NCBI GenBank assembly: GCA_005879505.1
Contig: VBKQ01000291.1
Location: 2,790-8,882 of the forward strand
Reading direction: 5' to 3'
Source: Deltaproteobacteria bacterium
GTDB lineage: Bacteria > Myxococcota > Myxococcia > Myxococcales > 40CM-4-68-19
Length of the DNA: 6,093 nucleotides
Shown here: positions 1 through 6,030 of the stretch, piece by piece
How the letters are laid out: every line of letters starts with the position of its first letter
Position numbering within the stretch: the stretch's first letter is position 1
Notes under the pieces: model-generated
Database searches by the model: none
What the model was told of the DNA's origin: nothing
The model's input: the letters and a program-made list of their open reading frames with translations, nothing else
Translations under genes and position numbers: made by a program

Positions 1-320
1 GCGGCCCACTCGCCTGCGTCGAACCATACGCCCGCGCACGCCGGGCACCGGTCGAGGTGGAACGGATGCGAGGCCTCTACCCGCGCCCGCACCAGCAGCC
101 CGCGGCATCCGGGACAGAAGCCGGGGATCTCGTCGGCGCTGGTCGCCGCGGGTTCTGTGTCCAGCGAAGGCGGAACGACATGCTGGTCGACCGCACCGTG
201 CGGCAGCCAGACGCCGCGACAACGCGTACACCGCGAGGGCGGCACGGTGTCCGGGTCGGTGACGCGGTCCTCGGCGAGGGGAGCGAGCGTCTGCGTCTTG
301 CACTTCGGACACGTTCGCAT
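1..320 (-). CDS. Double zf-TFIIB-type zinc-ribbon protein, N-terminal part (3' end beyond the left edge)
   Basis: Reading leftward from the ATG at 320-318, the frame stays open for 106 codons to the window edge. It shows two zinc ribbons of the zf-TFIIB kind. The first has C4-P-K-C7 paired with C31-T-R-C34 followed by RGVW. The second has C69-P-G-C72 paired with C92-P-A-C95 followed by AGVWFDAGEW, a near-consensus form of the family ending. The eight cysteines should bind two zinc ions. The ATG was chosen because family members usually begin just before the first CPxC. The frame is open further upstream (stop at 485) and no clear ribosome-binding site precedes 320, so the start is not certain. 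The biochemical role of these proteins is poorly defined; in larger proteins such ribbons sit before membrane or peptidase-like domains, and what follows here is unseen. The gene is divergent from the lipid genes and probably unrelated to them. Confidence 0.85.
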   Translation of the reverse strand, partial: MRTCPKCKTQTLAPLAEDRVTDPDTVPPSRCTRCRGVWLPHGAVDQHVVPPSLDTEPAATSADEIPGFCPGCRGLLVRARVEASHPFHLDRCPACAGVWFDAGEWA

Positions 321-457
321 GGGCCGAGGGTCGCCGCTCGCCCCGATGCGTTTCAAGTGCACGGTGTGGTCGCATGGAGGGCCGGGGTGCCCCAAGTCCT
401 GGTGGGAGACCCACGGCGCGATAACAGGACAGGACCCGACTGTGCCGGGAGGAAGAC

Positions 458-487
458 GTGACAGTCGAATGACACCCGTGCTCTAAG
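458..487 (+). promoter_or_regulatory. Candidate sigma-70-type promoter for the desaturase gene
   Basis: GTGACA at 458-463 matches five of six bases of the -35 consensus. TCTAAG at 482-487 matches four of six of the -10 consensus, with an 18-base spacer. Transcription would start near 494, leaving a leader of under 20 bases before a ribosome-binding site at 502-506 and the ATG at 512. The fit of promoter, RBS and start supports the call, but matches this weak are common by chance. The rest of the divergent gap (321-511) holds short GC-rich inverted repeats, such as GTGGG-AGA-CCCAC at 402-414, and no recognised operator. Confidence 0.3.
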
Positions 488-501
488 ATGGGTCTCTACC
501 G

Positions 502-506
502 AAAGG
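502..506 (+). promoter_or_regulatory. Ribosome-binding site that selects the ATG at 512
   Basis: AAAGG at 502-506 lies five bases before the ATG at 512. The upstream in-frame ATG at 488 has no purine-rich site at a suitable distance and would overlap the proposed -10 element. The later start is therefore preferred. Confidence 0.5.
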
Positions 507-511
507 CCCCG

Positions 512-1366
512 ATGTTACGCTACCGTGCCGACTGTAGGACGCTGTTCTATCTGGCGTTCACTACCGCCTTGACGGTGGTGAACTGGAAGACGGGCAAGGT
601 GCATCCGGTCCTGTATCCGGTGACCCTGTTCATGTTCTTCACCACGGCTGTGATCAGCCACAACCACAACCACCTCGGCATGTGGCGCTCGAAGGCGCTG
701 AACCTCTTGAGCAGCTACTGGATCGCGATCTTCTACGGCCACCCCGCCGTCGCCTGGGTGCCGACGCACAACCAGGTCCACCACAAGCTGAACAACAGGC
801 CAGGCGACAGCTCGCGTTCGCCCAAGTGGTTCGAGGGGAACCACCTCGCCGCGCTCCTGGTCTACCCGGTGCTGACGAACCTCGCGCAGACCAAGGACAT
901 CAACGCGTTCCTCAAGGACCTGTGGCGGCGCGACCGCCCCGCATTCTTCTCCGCCGCCTCGGAATACGCGGTGTTCTTCGGAGCAATGGCGGGCCTTCTC
1001 ATCCTCGACTGGCGCAGGGCGCTGCTGTTCTTCTTCGTCCCCCAGCAGGTCGCGCTCTTCAGCATCCAGGTGGTGAACTATCTGCAGCACATCGAGACCG
1101 ACGCCTACAGCGACTGGAACCACTCGCGGAACTTCGTCTCGAAGACGCTGAATGTGCTGCTGTTCAACAACGGGTACCACACGGTCCACCATCTCAAGCC
1201 CGGGCTGCACTGGTCGGAGCTGCCGCGGTTCCACGCCCAGCACGCCGGAAAGATCCATCCCTCGCTGCTCCAGGAATCGTGGCTCCGGTACGTGGGATAC
1301 ACGTATTTCGTACGCCCGTTCTTGCGTACGCCAGCGCCCGCGTTGCCCGCCGGCAACGCGTCGTAA
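512..1366 (+). CDS. Membrane-bound histidine-box fatty acid desaturase-like enzyme
   Basis: The product has 284 residues (292 if translation begins at the in-frame ATG at 488). It carries the histidine clusters of the integral-membrane di-iron desaturase/hydroxylase superfamily: HNHNH at 50-54 (HxxxH box), HNQVHH at 86-91 (HxxxHH, one residue longer than the usual HxxHH), QHIETD from 192 with H204 just after, and GYHTVHHLKPGLHW at 221-234 (HxxHH box with the family's P...W ending). Hydrophobic stretches near 11-24, 31-49, 112-125 and 150-190 fit a protein embedded in the inner membrane with its histidines on the cytoplasmic face. Such enzymes use O2 and electrons to insert double bonds, triple bonds or hydroxyls into lipid chains. 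The ACP downstream and the FAAL nearby suggest that the substrate is an ACP-bound acyl chain, as for JamB-type desaturase/acetylenases. A CoA- or phospholipid-linked substrate is not excluded. No dedicated ferredoxin or reductase gene is in the window. Confidence 0.9.
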   Translation: MLRYRADCRTLFYLAFTTALTVVNWKTGKVHPVLYPVTLFMFFTTAVISHNHNHLGMWRSKALNLLSSYWIAIFYGHPAVAWVPTHNQVHHKLNNRPGDSSRSPKWFEGNHLAALLVYPVLTNLAQTKDINAFLKDLWRRDRPAFFSAASEYAVFFGAMAGLLILDWRRALLFFFVPQQVALFSIQVVNYLQHIETDAYSDWNHSRNFVSKTLNVLLFNNGYHTVHHLKPGLHWSELPRFHAQHAGKIHPSLLQESWLRYVGYTYFVRPFLRTPAPALPAGNAS

Positions 1367-1389
1367 GGCCAGCTTGCCGTGTGCGCAGA

Positions 1390-1418
1390 CGTGCGCGGAG
1401 CAGCGGCATCCGCGCATG
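1390..1418 (+). terminator. Hairpin between desaturase and ACP genes (attenuator or weak terminator)
   Basis: TGCGCGGA at 1392-1399 pairs perfectly with TCCGCGCA at 1409-1416 around a nine-base loop. The stem extends by one G-T and one C-G pair to 1390 and 1418. It lies 23 bases after the desaturase stop. The bases that follow include TTCCTTTA but no clean T run, so partial termination or mRNA stabilisation is as likely as full termination. The stem argues that this stretch is not coding. Confidence 0.4.
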
Positions 1419-1432
1419 CTCCCCATGATTCC

Positions 1433-1462
1433 TTTACAGCTTCAGTGCTCAGGCTCCACTAT
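1433..1462 (+). promoter_or_regulatory. Possible weak internal promoter for the ACP gene
   Basis: TTTACA at 1433-1438 matches five of six -35 bases. CACTAT at 1457-1462 matches only three of six -10 bases, with an 18-base spacer. The surrounding 60 bases are less GC-rich than the neighbouring genes. It would start transcription near 1469, before the proposed GTG at 1505. The evidence is thin. Confidence 0.18.
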
Positions 1463-1504
1463 CACTGGAAGTGTCCGCCGCGGCTTGTTCGCGGCCTTGG
1501 CGAG

Positions 1505-1789
1505 GTGGAGACCCTGGCGCGTTCACGCAGGCACGATCCCGAGCTGTTTCCCGAGGTGCGCGACGCACTCGAGGCGCTCGTCCCGAAGAAGCTTCGGAAA
1601 CGGATCACGCCGGAGGCTTCCATCCTCGCCGACCTGGGGCTGGACTCGCTCAAGGTGGTCGAGCTGACCATGCTCCTCGAAAAGCAGCTGGGGCGGCCCG
1701 TCTTCCTGCCCGAATGGATCGCGAGCGTCGAAGATCCGGCCGACCTGACGGTCGCGTCGCTGGCCCGCTTCCTCGCCGATAAGCGATGA
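1505..1789 (+). CDS. Stand-alone acyl carrier protein
   Basis: From the GTG at 1505 the product is 94 residues, a normal size for a free-standing ACP. The phosphopantetheine attachment motif is DLGLDSLKVVEL, with the modified serine at residue 48 (codon 1646-1648). A helix follows it (VVELTMLLEKQLG), and the C-terminal helix is LTVASLARFLADKR. The carrier would hold the acyl chain as a thioester while other enzymes of the locus act on it; the FAAL encoded at 3384-5153 is the obvious loading enzyme. The frame is open back to a GTG at 1379, which would add 42 residues. That extension has only about 60% G/C at third positions (25 of 42), contains the hairpin at 1390-1418 and looks unlike an ACP, so the later start is preferred even though neither has a good ribosome-binding site. 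The stop overlaps the next gene's start as ATGA, so the two are probably translationally coupled. Confidence 0.88.
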   Translation: METLARSRRHDPELFPEVRDALEALVPKKLRKRITPEASILADLGLDSLKVVELTMLLEKQLGRPVFLPEWIASVEDPADLTVASLARFLADKR

Positions 1790-3363
1790 TCGCCGGCTGC
1801 ACGGGGGCGCTGCGCGGCGGCGTCCTCTACCTCACGCTCGACACCAGGGGCTCATCGGTCAACGTGTTCACGCCCCCGGTGGCGCTCGAGCTCGAGCGCG
1901 AGCTCGAGGCCGGACTGGCCGCGGGGGCGCGCGCGGTCGTGCTCCAGAGCGCGAAGCCAGGCAGCTTCGTGAACGGGGTGGGCCTCCTGCTCGCCGCTTC
2001 CTCGCACGCGCAAGGCGCCGCCATGGAGCGCGCGCACATCCTGCGGCGCTGCTACGAGCGCCTCGCTGCCGCGCCTGTGCCGACGATCGCCGCCATCGAG
2101 GGGAACTGCTACGGCTGCGGCCTCGAGCTGGCGCTGGCCTGCGATTACCGGATCGCGCGCGACAGCTACGACACGCACTTCTACATGCCGGAGTTGCGCG
2201 ACTACGCCTTCGTTCCCCTTTTCGGCGCCACGCAGCGCCTGCCGCGGCTGCTCGGACTACGCCGCGCGATGGAAGTCCTTCTCGGCGAGCGGCTGGATGC
2301 GAGGCGTGCAGCGCGCATCGGCCTCATCGATCGGCTCGCTCCCGCGCAAGGAGTCGCCGCCACGCTGCGGTCTTTGCTCTCCACCTTGCGCGCGCGCCAC
2401 TGGCCGAAGCGGCTGCCGGAGCGCCACGGAAGCTCCGGAGCGCCCGCGATCGACGCGCTCCCAGGCCCCGAACGGCGCCTGGCGCGGGAGTGCCTGCGGC
2501 TCGCGCGGCTGCCGTTCGCGCGGGATTACCGCCTCGAAGACGGGCTTCGCGAGGAGCTGGCGAGCTTCTGGAGCAGCCTCGGAACGAAGGAGTCCGAGCG
2601 GGCGATGTCCTTCTTCTTCGTCCGCCAGGCAGCGAAAGCGCACGGGATCGGAAGCGCCGCATACCAGCGGCCGCCTCGCCTCGCCATCGCGGTCGAGAGT
2701 CGGACGCCGGCGCTGCGCAAGCTGGCGCGGCTGCTCGTACAGCGCAGACTTCCCGGAATCGAGGTGAAGGCGCGGGGATCGATCGCCTTCTCGACGAGGA
2801 AGGTGCCCGGCGCCTTGACCTGCACGCTGGGCGGGCCGCGCACCGAGGCGGATTGCGCCGCCTTTCTCCCGCTCGCCGGCGGCGCTGCGATCGAGCTCGT
2901 TCCCGGGGCGCCGGAACGACCCTGGCGGCGTGGAGCCGCCCTCTTCCAGGTCCTCGAGCAGGCCGGATTCCAACCGATCGTGACCAGCGCGCGGGGGCGA
3001 TTCGTCAGCGAGCGCCTCCTCGCTGCGTTCGCGAGCGCCATGGCATCCCGGCCGGCGCGCGCCTCGCTGCTCGACTTCGGCTATCGCCTTCCCGCGGCTG
3101 TTCGACGACGGGTGCGAGCGGGCGCGTCGAAGGGGATCGCGGAGCACCTCTCCGTTGTTCTAGCGAAGGAATGCATCCGTGCGCTGGAGGAGGGCGAGCT
3201 GACGCACCCGTCGCAAGCGGATCTCTTCGCGGACGTCCTCTTCGGCTTTCCCGTCGTGCGCGGAGGACTGCTGCGATACGTGGCGTCCGGGACCTCGAGG
3301 GTTGCAAGCGATGCCGCGCGCGTGCTCGGGAGAGCTGTACAGCCTAAAAGCAATAGTGACTAA
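1786..3363 (+). CDS. FadB/FadJ-like enoyl-CoA hydratase fused to a degenerate 3-hydroxyacyl-CoA dehydrogenase region
   Basis: The product has 525 residues against about 700 for FadB/FadJ. Residues 1-205 form a crotonase domain: SSVNVFTP near the start, KPGSFVNGVG at 58-66, and GNCYGCGLELALACDYRIA at 106-124. Both catalytic glutamates of hydratases appear kept, as E114 (GLELAL) and E136 (MPELRDY). Residues 250-287 match the linker helix of FadB/FadJ. From 368 the sequence follows the dehydrogenase half: IELVPG, then QPIVTSARGRFVSERLLAAF at 396-415, then ALEEGELTHPSQADL and FGFPVVRGGLLRY at 486-498, which is the FadB C-terminal signature. The NAD-binding part (about 295-365) is shortened, lacks the GxGxMG loop, and has A358 where HFFNP has its catalytic histidine. 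The protein is probably a hydratase, isomerase or acyl-binding scaffold with no dehydrogenase activity. Whether it acts on CoA or ACP thioesters is unknown; coupling to the ACP gene favours ACP. Confidence 0.85.
   Translation: MIAGCTGALRGGVLYLTLDTRGSSVNVFTPPVALELERELEAGLAAGARAVVLQSAKPGSFVNGVGLLLAASSHAQGAAMERAHILRRCYERLAAAPVPTIAAIEGNCYGCGLELALACDYRIARDSYDTHFYMPELRDYAFVPLFGATQRLPRLLGLRRAMEVLLGERLDARRAARIGLIDRLAPAQGVAATLRSLLSTLRARHWPKRLPERHGSSGAPAIDALPGPERRLARECLRLARLPFARDYRLEDGLREELASFWSSLGTKESERAMSFFFVRQAAKAHGIGSAAYQRPPRLAIAVESRTPALRKLARLLVQRRLPGIEVKARGSIAFSTRKVPGALTCTLGGPRTEADCAAFLPLAGGAAIELVPGAPERPWRRGAALFQVLEQAGFQPIVTSARGRFVSERLLAAFASAMASRPARASLLDFGYRLPAAVRRRVRAGASKGIAEHLSVVLAKECIRALEEGELTHPSQADLFADVLFGFPVVRGGLLRYVASGTSRVASDAARVLGRAVQPKSNSD
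1885..1908 (+). repeat. Perfect 10-base inverted repeat inside the hydratase gene
   Basis: CTCGAGCTCG at 1885-1894 and CGAGCTCGAG at 1899-1908 are exact reverse complements separated by four bases. It encodes a charged helix (LELERELE), so alternating CTC and GAG codons explain it. A strong mRNA hairpin about 100 bases into the gene is possible but may have no function. Confidence 0.4.
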
Positions 3364-3378
3364 GCCGCCTCCGGCGGC
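3364..3378 (+). terminator. GC hairpin between convergent genes (bidirectional terminator candidate)
   Basis: GCCGCC at 3364-3369 and GGCGGC at 3373-3378 form a perfect six-pair stem with loop TCC. It starts immediately after the hydratase stop and fills most of the 20 bases between two convergent stops. On the minus strand the stem is followed by TTAGTCACTATTGCTTTT, which is moderately T-rich, so it suits the FAAL operon best. On the plus strand the following bases (CGCGACTAGTCTT) are a poor T tract. Function in both directions is inferred. Confidence 0.5.
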
Positions 3379-3383
3379 CGCGA

Positions 3384-5153
3384 CTAGTCTTCCGAAGCGC
3401 GCCGCCGGGCCATGAACCGGAACAGGACTCCGCGAGCAGCGTCGACCAGGCGCACCGGCAGCTTGGGCCGGAGGGCCTCCGCGCCCGCCAGGCCTCCCCC
3501 GAGGTAGCGTTCGCGCGCGTCGCGGCGCATCAGCTTGCCGCTGGAGGTGCGCGCAAGCGATCCGGGCTTCAGCAGGCATACGTCCTTGGGAGAGAGGCCG
3601 ACCTGCTCCGCCACCGTTTCGCGCACCGATTCCGCCAAGGCCACCAACTCCTCGGGAGAGCGCGGCTGGACCTCCGCCAGGACCACCAGCGACTCGGTGC
3701 CGAGATCCGCATCGGCGACGCCGAACGCGACCGACCGGCCAACGCGAACGCCTTCGACTTGCTCGGCCGCGCGCTCGATGTCCGAGGGCGAGTAGCTGCG
3801 GCCGGCGACGATCACCAGGTCCTTGAGGCGGTCGACGACGTACAGCTCGCCGTCCGCCAGGTACCCGACGTCGCCGGTACGCAGCGACGTGCGCCGCTCG
3901 CGCTGCGCATGGTGCTTCTCGAAGTACCACGGCGAGACGCTCGGTCCGCGCACCCAGATCTGCCCCACTTGCCGATCGGAAAGCGGCGTATGGTCCGGGG
4001 TGACGCTGACGATGCTGACCTCGTGGCCGTCGATGGCGGGTCCGACGGACACCACGGCCATCGAGCCGGGGCCGGGCTCCATCGGGACCGCCCTGCCGCT
4101 CGCCAGATCCTCGCGGCGGACGTGGTCGAGCTTCACGCCGCGGCCGAGGGGCGGAAACGCCACCGACAGCGTGCATTCGGCGAGCCCGTAGACGGGGAAG
4201 TAGCTCGATGCTCGAAGGCCCATCGGAGCGAGCCGGCGGCTGAACGCCTCGGCGATGCCGGGATCGACCGGTTCGGCGCCGTTGATGGCGGCGCGCAAGG
4301 CGGAGAGATCGAGGCCGCGGAGATCCTCGTCCACGACCTTGCGGGCCACCAACCCATAGGCAAAGTTCGGCGCCACCGTCAGCGTCGCGCGCGTGTCCGA
4401 GACCGCCTGCATCCAGCTCGCGGGACGCAGCATGAACTCGAGCGGCGAGAGGATCCAGCAGGTCGCTCCGTGTACGACGGGGGCGAGGAGGCCGCCGATC
4501 AGGCCCATGTCGTGATACATCGGCAGCCACGAGACCACGCGGTCATCGGCATTGAGCTGCAAGGCCTTGCCCATGGCGTCGACGTTGGCGGCCAGGTTGT
4601 CCGCCGTGATCACCACGCCGCGCGGCGTTCCCGTGCTGCCCGAGGTGTACTGGATCAGGTTCGGCTCGTCTCCGCGCGCGGGCTGCCCCTCGGGCGCGTC
4701 GGCCCGCTCCAGGGAGCGCGGCTCGATCAGCGGAAGGGTTGGATCGAGAAGGCCCGACCGGCGAAGGTGGGCTGCCGTGCGCCGGTCCGCGAACACGGCC
4801 GACGGAGCGGCGTCGCGCACCACGCTGGTCAGGCGATTCACGAAGGCGGTCGGGCGCGCGAATCCGTCCAGCGATGGCAGAGGCACGGGGACGGCGCCGA
4901 TCATGCATGCCCCGAGGAACCCTTCGAGGAAGGCGCGGCCAGTGGGAACGCAGAGCAGCACGCGATCCCCGCGCCGCAGCCCGCTGCGGGCCAGGGCGGC
5001 CGCGCAAGTTCCGGCGCCGTGAATCCATTCGCGCATCGTCACCGGCTCGTCGCGAAAGCTGCTTCGCGCGGCGCTGCGCAAGAGATGGACAGCCACGCGG
5101 TCCGGCTCGCGCGCGGCCCGGTCGAGAAGCCGCGCGGTGATCGAGTCACGCAT
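3384..5153 (-). CDS. Fatty acyl-AMP ligase (FAAL), acyl-ACP loading enzyme
   Basis: The 589-residue product is a complete member of the ANL adenylating superfamily. Seen in order: the P-loop YTSGSTGTPRGV at 169-180; the FAAL-typical WLPMYHDMGLIGG at 209-221; APNFAYGLV at 261-269; NGAEPV at 291-296; YGLAE at 322-326; RTGDVGYL at 425-432 with the ribose-binding D427; the hinge region VVDRLKDLVIVAGRSYSP at 439-456; and the A10 lysine K540 in TSSGKLMRR. The MYHDMGL block and length point to a FAAL and not a CoA ligase. The reaction would be fatty acid plus ATP to acyl-AMP, then transfer to a phosphopantetheine thiol, most likely on the ACP encoded at 1505-1789. The ATG at 5153 overlaps the stop of the upstream di-iron gene by eight bases and has GAAGGGG ten bases ahead, so translation is probably coupled. 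The last 30 residues, after the ligase fold, are basic and amphipathic. Chain-length preference cannot be read from the sequence. Confidence 0.93.
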   Translation of the reverse strand: MRDSITARLLDRAAREPDRVAVHLLRSAARSSFRDEPVTMREWIHGAGTCAAALARSGLRRGDRVLLCVPTGRAFLEGFLGACMIGAVPVPLPSLDGFARPTAFVNRLTSVVRDAAPSAVFADRRTAAHLRRSGLLDPTLPLIEPRSLERADAPEGQPARGDEPNLIQYTSGSTGTPRGVVITADNLAANVDAMGKALQLNADDRVVSWLPMYHDMGLIGGLLAPVVHGATCWILSPLEFMLRPASWMQAVSDTRATLTVAPNFAYGLVARKVVDEDLRGLDLSALRAAINGAEPVDPGIAEAFSRRLAPMGLRASSYFPVYGLAECTLSVAFPPLGRGVKLDHVRREDLASGRAVPMEPGPGSMAVVSVGPAIDGHEVSIVSVTPDHTPLSDRQVGQIWVRGPSVSPWYFEKHHAQRERRTSLRTGDVGYLADGELYVVDRLKDLVIVAGRSYSPSDIERAAEQVEGVRVGRSVAFGVADADLGTESLVVLAEVQPRSPEELVALAESVRETVAEQVGLSPKDVCLLKPGSLARTSSGKLMRRDARERYLGGGLAGAEALRPKLPVRLVDAARGVLFRFMARRRASED

Positions 5154-6030
5154 CGCGGATGAGCCCCTTCACGAGCCCCTGTCCGAGCCGGCGGCGCAGG
5201 CGCGCCGCAGGGAAGCCGCACCGCTCGAGCTGATCCGGGACCAGCGTCCGGTAACGGTGCAGCACTCCGAGCCGTTCGAGGCGGTCGAGCGCATGCCGCC
5301 GCATCCGGCGGGCGGGAAGGTCCAGCTCGCCCCAGACCGGCTCGGCGAAGAGGGCCGCGACGCTCGCCCGGATGCTCTCGAAGACGAGGTCCTCCATCTC
5401 CGCAGGGGCCCGGCCGCGGAAGACTCGCGAGAGCGGTTCGCGCAGCTCCTGGCTGTACGCGAGGTGCCGGGCTTCGTCCTTGAGGTTGACGCGCAGCACG
5501 GCCGCGAGCAGCGGCTCGCGCGACTTCGTCAGTAGCGTCGCCACCAGCGAAGCCGCTGTCCATTCGAAGACCACCTGGCCGACGAGCAGCTTCACCTCCG
5601 GGGAGGCGCACGCCTCGATGGCGTCGAGCGCGGACCGCAGCTGGTGACAGGCGGGATACAGGACCCCGGCCTTCTCCGAGAGATAGCGCTGCAGGGCGAG
5701 ATAGTGCTTCGCCTCCTCCTGAGCCATCACGGCGAGGAACTCGCGGTGGGTGGGCCGCTCGCGCGCCGTGAGCACCATCACCTGCGCCACCAGCTGCTCT
5801 CCGCTGCGCTCGCCGGCGAGCAGGTTCGAGAGATGGAAGCAGGTCTCGCGGAAGACGAACGAGCGCCGTTGGGCGGCGCTCATGGCGCCGAAGGACCGGA
5901 GCCCCTCGGCGAAGAAGCTCTCTTGCGGGAACCGGTCGCGCTCCGGATCCACCTCGAGGTGCCAGGGCAGCTCGTCGAACGCCCACGCATGGCGGAGCGC
6001 GGAATCGACCAGGGCTGCCACCCGGTTCAT
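5146..6030 (-). CDS. Ferritin-like di-iron oxygenase (AurF / acyl-ACP desaturase-like)
   Basis: The product has 294 residues, is mostly helical and has no membrane segment. It shows the two ExxH signatures of ferritin-like di-iron enzymes: QEEAKHY with E106 and H109, and KDEARHL with E186 and H189. E156 in FEWTAA lies midway, 30 residues before the second motif, as expected for the third-helix ligand. E74 in LLAGE is the likely first ligand, although E62 is possible. This pattern resembles both AurF-type N-oxygenases and soluble acyl-ACP desaturases. AurF's extra histidine, four residues before the second motif, is asparagine here (N182), which weakens an N-oxygenase reading. The neighbouring FAAL suggests an acyl-ACP-bound substrate. 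The ATG at 6030 overlaps the stop of the kinase gene by four bases (ATGA), with GGTGAG close ahead. The exact reaction (desaturation, hydroxylation, N-oxygenation or chain cleavage) is not determined by the sequence. Confidence 0.75.
   Translation of the reverse strand: MNRVAALVDSALRHAWAFDELPWHLEVDPERDRFPQESFFAEGLRSFGAMSAAQRRSFVFRETCFHLSNLLAGERSGEQLVAQVMVLTARERPTHREFLAVMAQEEAKHYLALQRYLSEKAGVLYPACHQLRSALDAIEACASPEVKLLVGQVVFEWTAASLVATLLTKSREPLLAAVLRVNLKDEARHLAYSQELREPLSRVFRGRAPAEMEDLVFESIRASVAALFAEPVWGELDLPARRMRRHALDRLERLGVLHRYRTLVPDQLERCGFPAARLRRRLGQGLVKGLIRDA

Noticed and set aside
57..486. Two plus-strand open frames over the left edge and divergent gap
   Set aside because: They lie opposite the double zinc-ribbon gene, whose paired cysteine motifs are far stronger evidence, and neither shows motifs.
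1290..1330. Repeated CGTACG-like words near the end of the desaturase gene
   Set aside because: They fall within ordinary codons of the conserved C-terminal part, show no regular spacing and do not form an array.
515..1426. Long open frame on the minus strand opposite the desaturase
   Set aside because: Its translation is rich in Arg, Glu and Val with no recognisable motif. It mirrors the histidine-box gene, whose plus-strand reading is unmistakable. Long antisense frames are expected at this GC content.
2257..3147. Minus-strand open frame of 296 codons opposite the hydratase gene
   Set aside because: Low-complexity Arg/Ala/Gly-rich product without motifs. The plus strand carries clear crotonase and FadB-like signatures over the same bases.
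3334..3343. Ten-base palindrome GCTGTACAGC near the end of the hydratase gene
   Set aside because: A single short palindrome inside coding sequence, with no partner copy or nearby regulator, is expected by chance.
3160..4530. Minus-strand open frame of 456 codons in another frame across the FAAL and hydratase ends
   Set aside because: It crosses the convergent junction and both gene ends, and its translation is almost wholly Arg, Ala, Gly and Pro. It is not coding.
512..5153. Naming the genes jamA, jamB and jamC or assigning an alkyne product
   Set aside because: Enzyme types match, but they lie in separate convergent operons, extra enzymes are present and residue-level orthology cannot be judged without a tree. 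The resemblance is used as a hypothesis only.
3759..5162. Plus-strand open frame of 467 codons opposite the FAAL gene
   Set aside because: It is a codon-bias shadow of the FAAL. Its composition is unnatural and it has no domain-like segments.
5146..6030. Calling the di-iron gene an AurF N-oxygenase outright
   Set aside because: The extra histidine of the AurF site is replaced by Asn182 and no amine substrate pathway is visible nearby.
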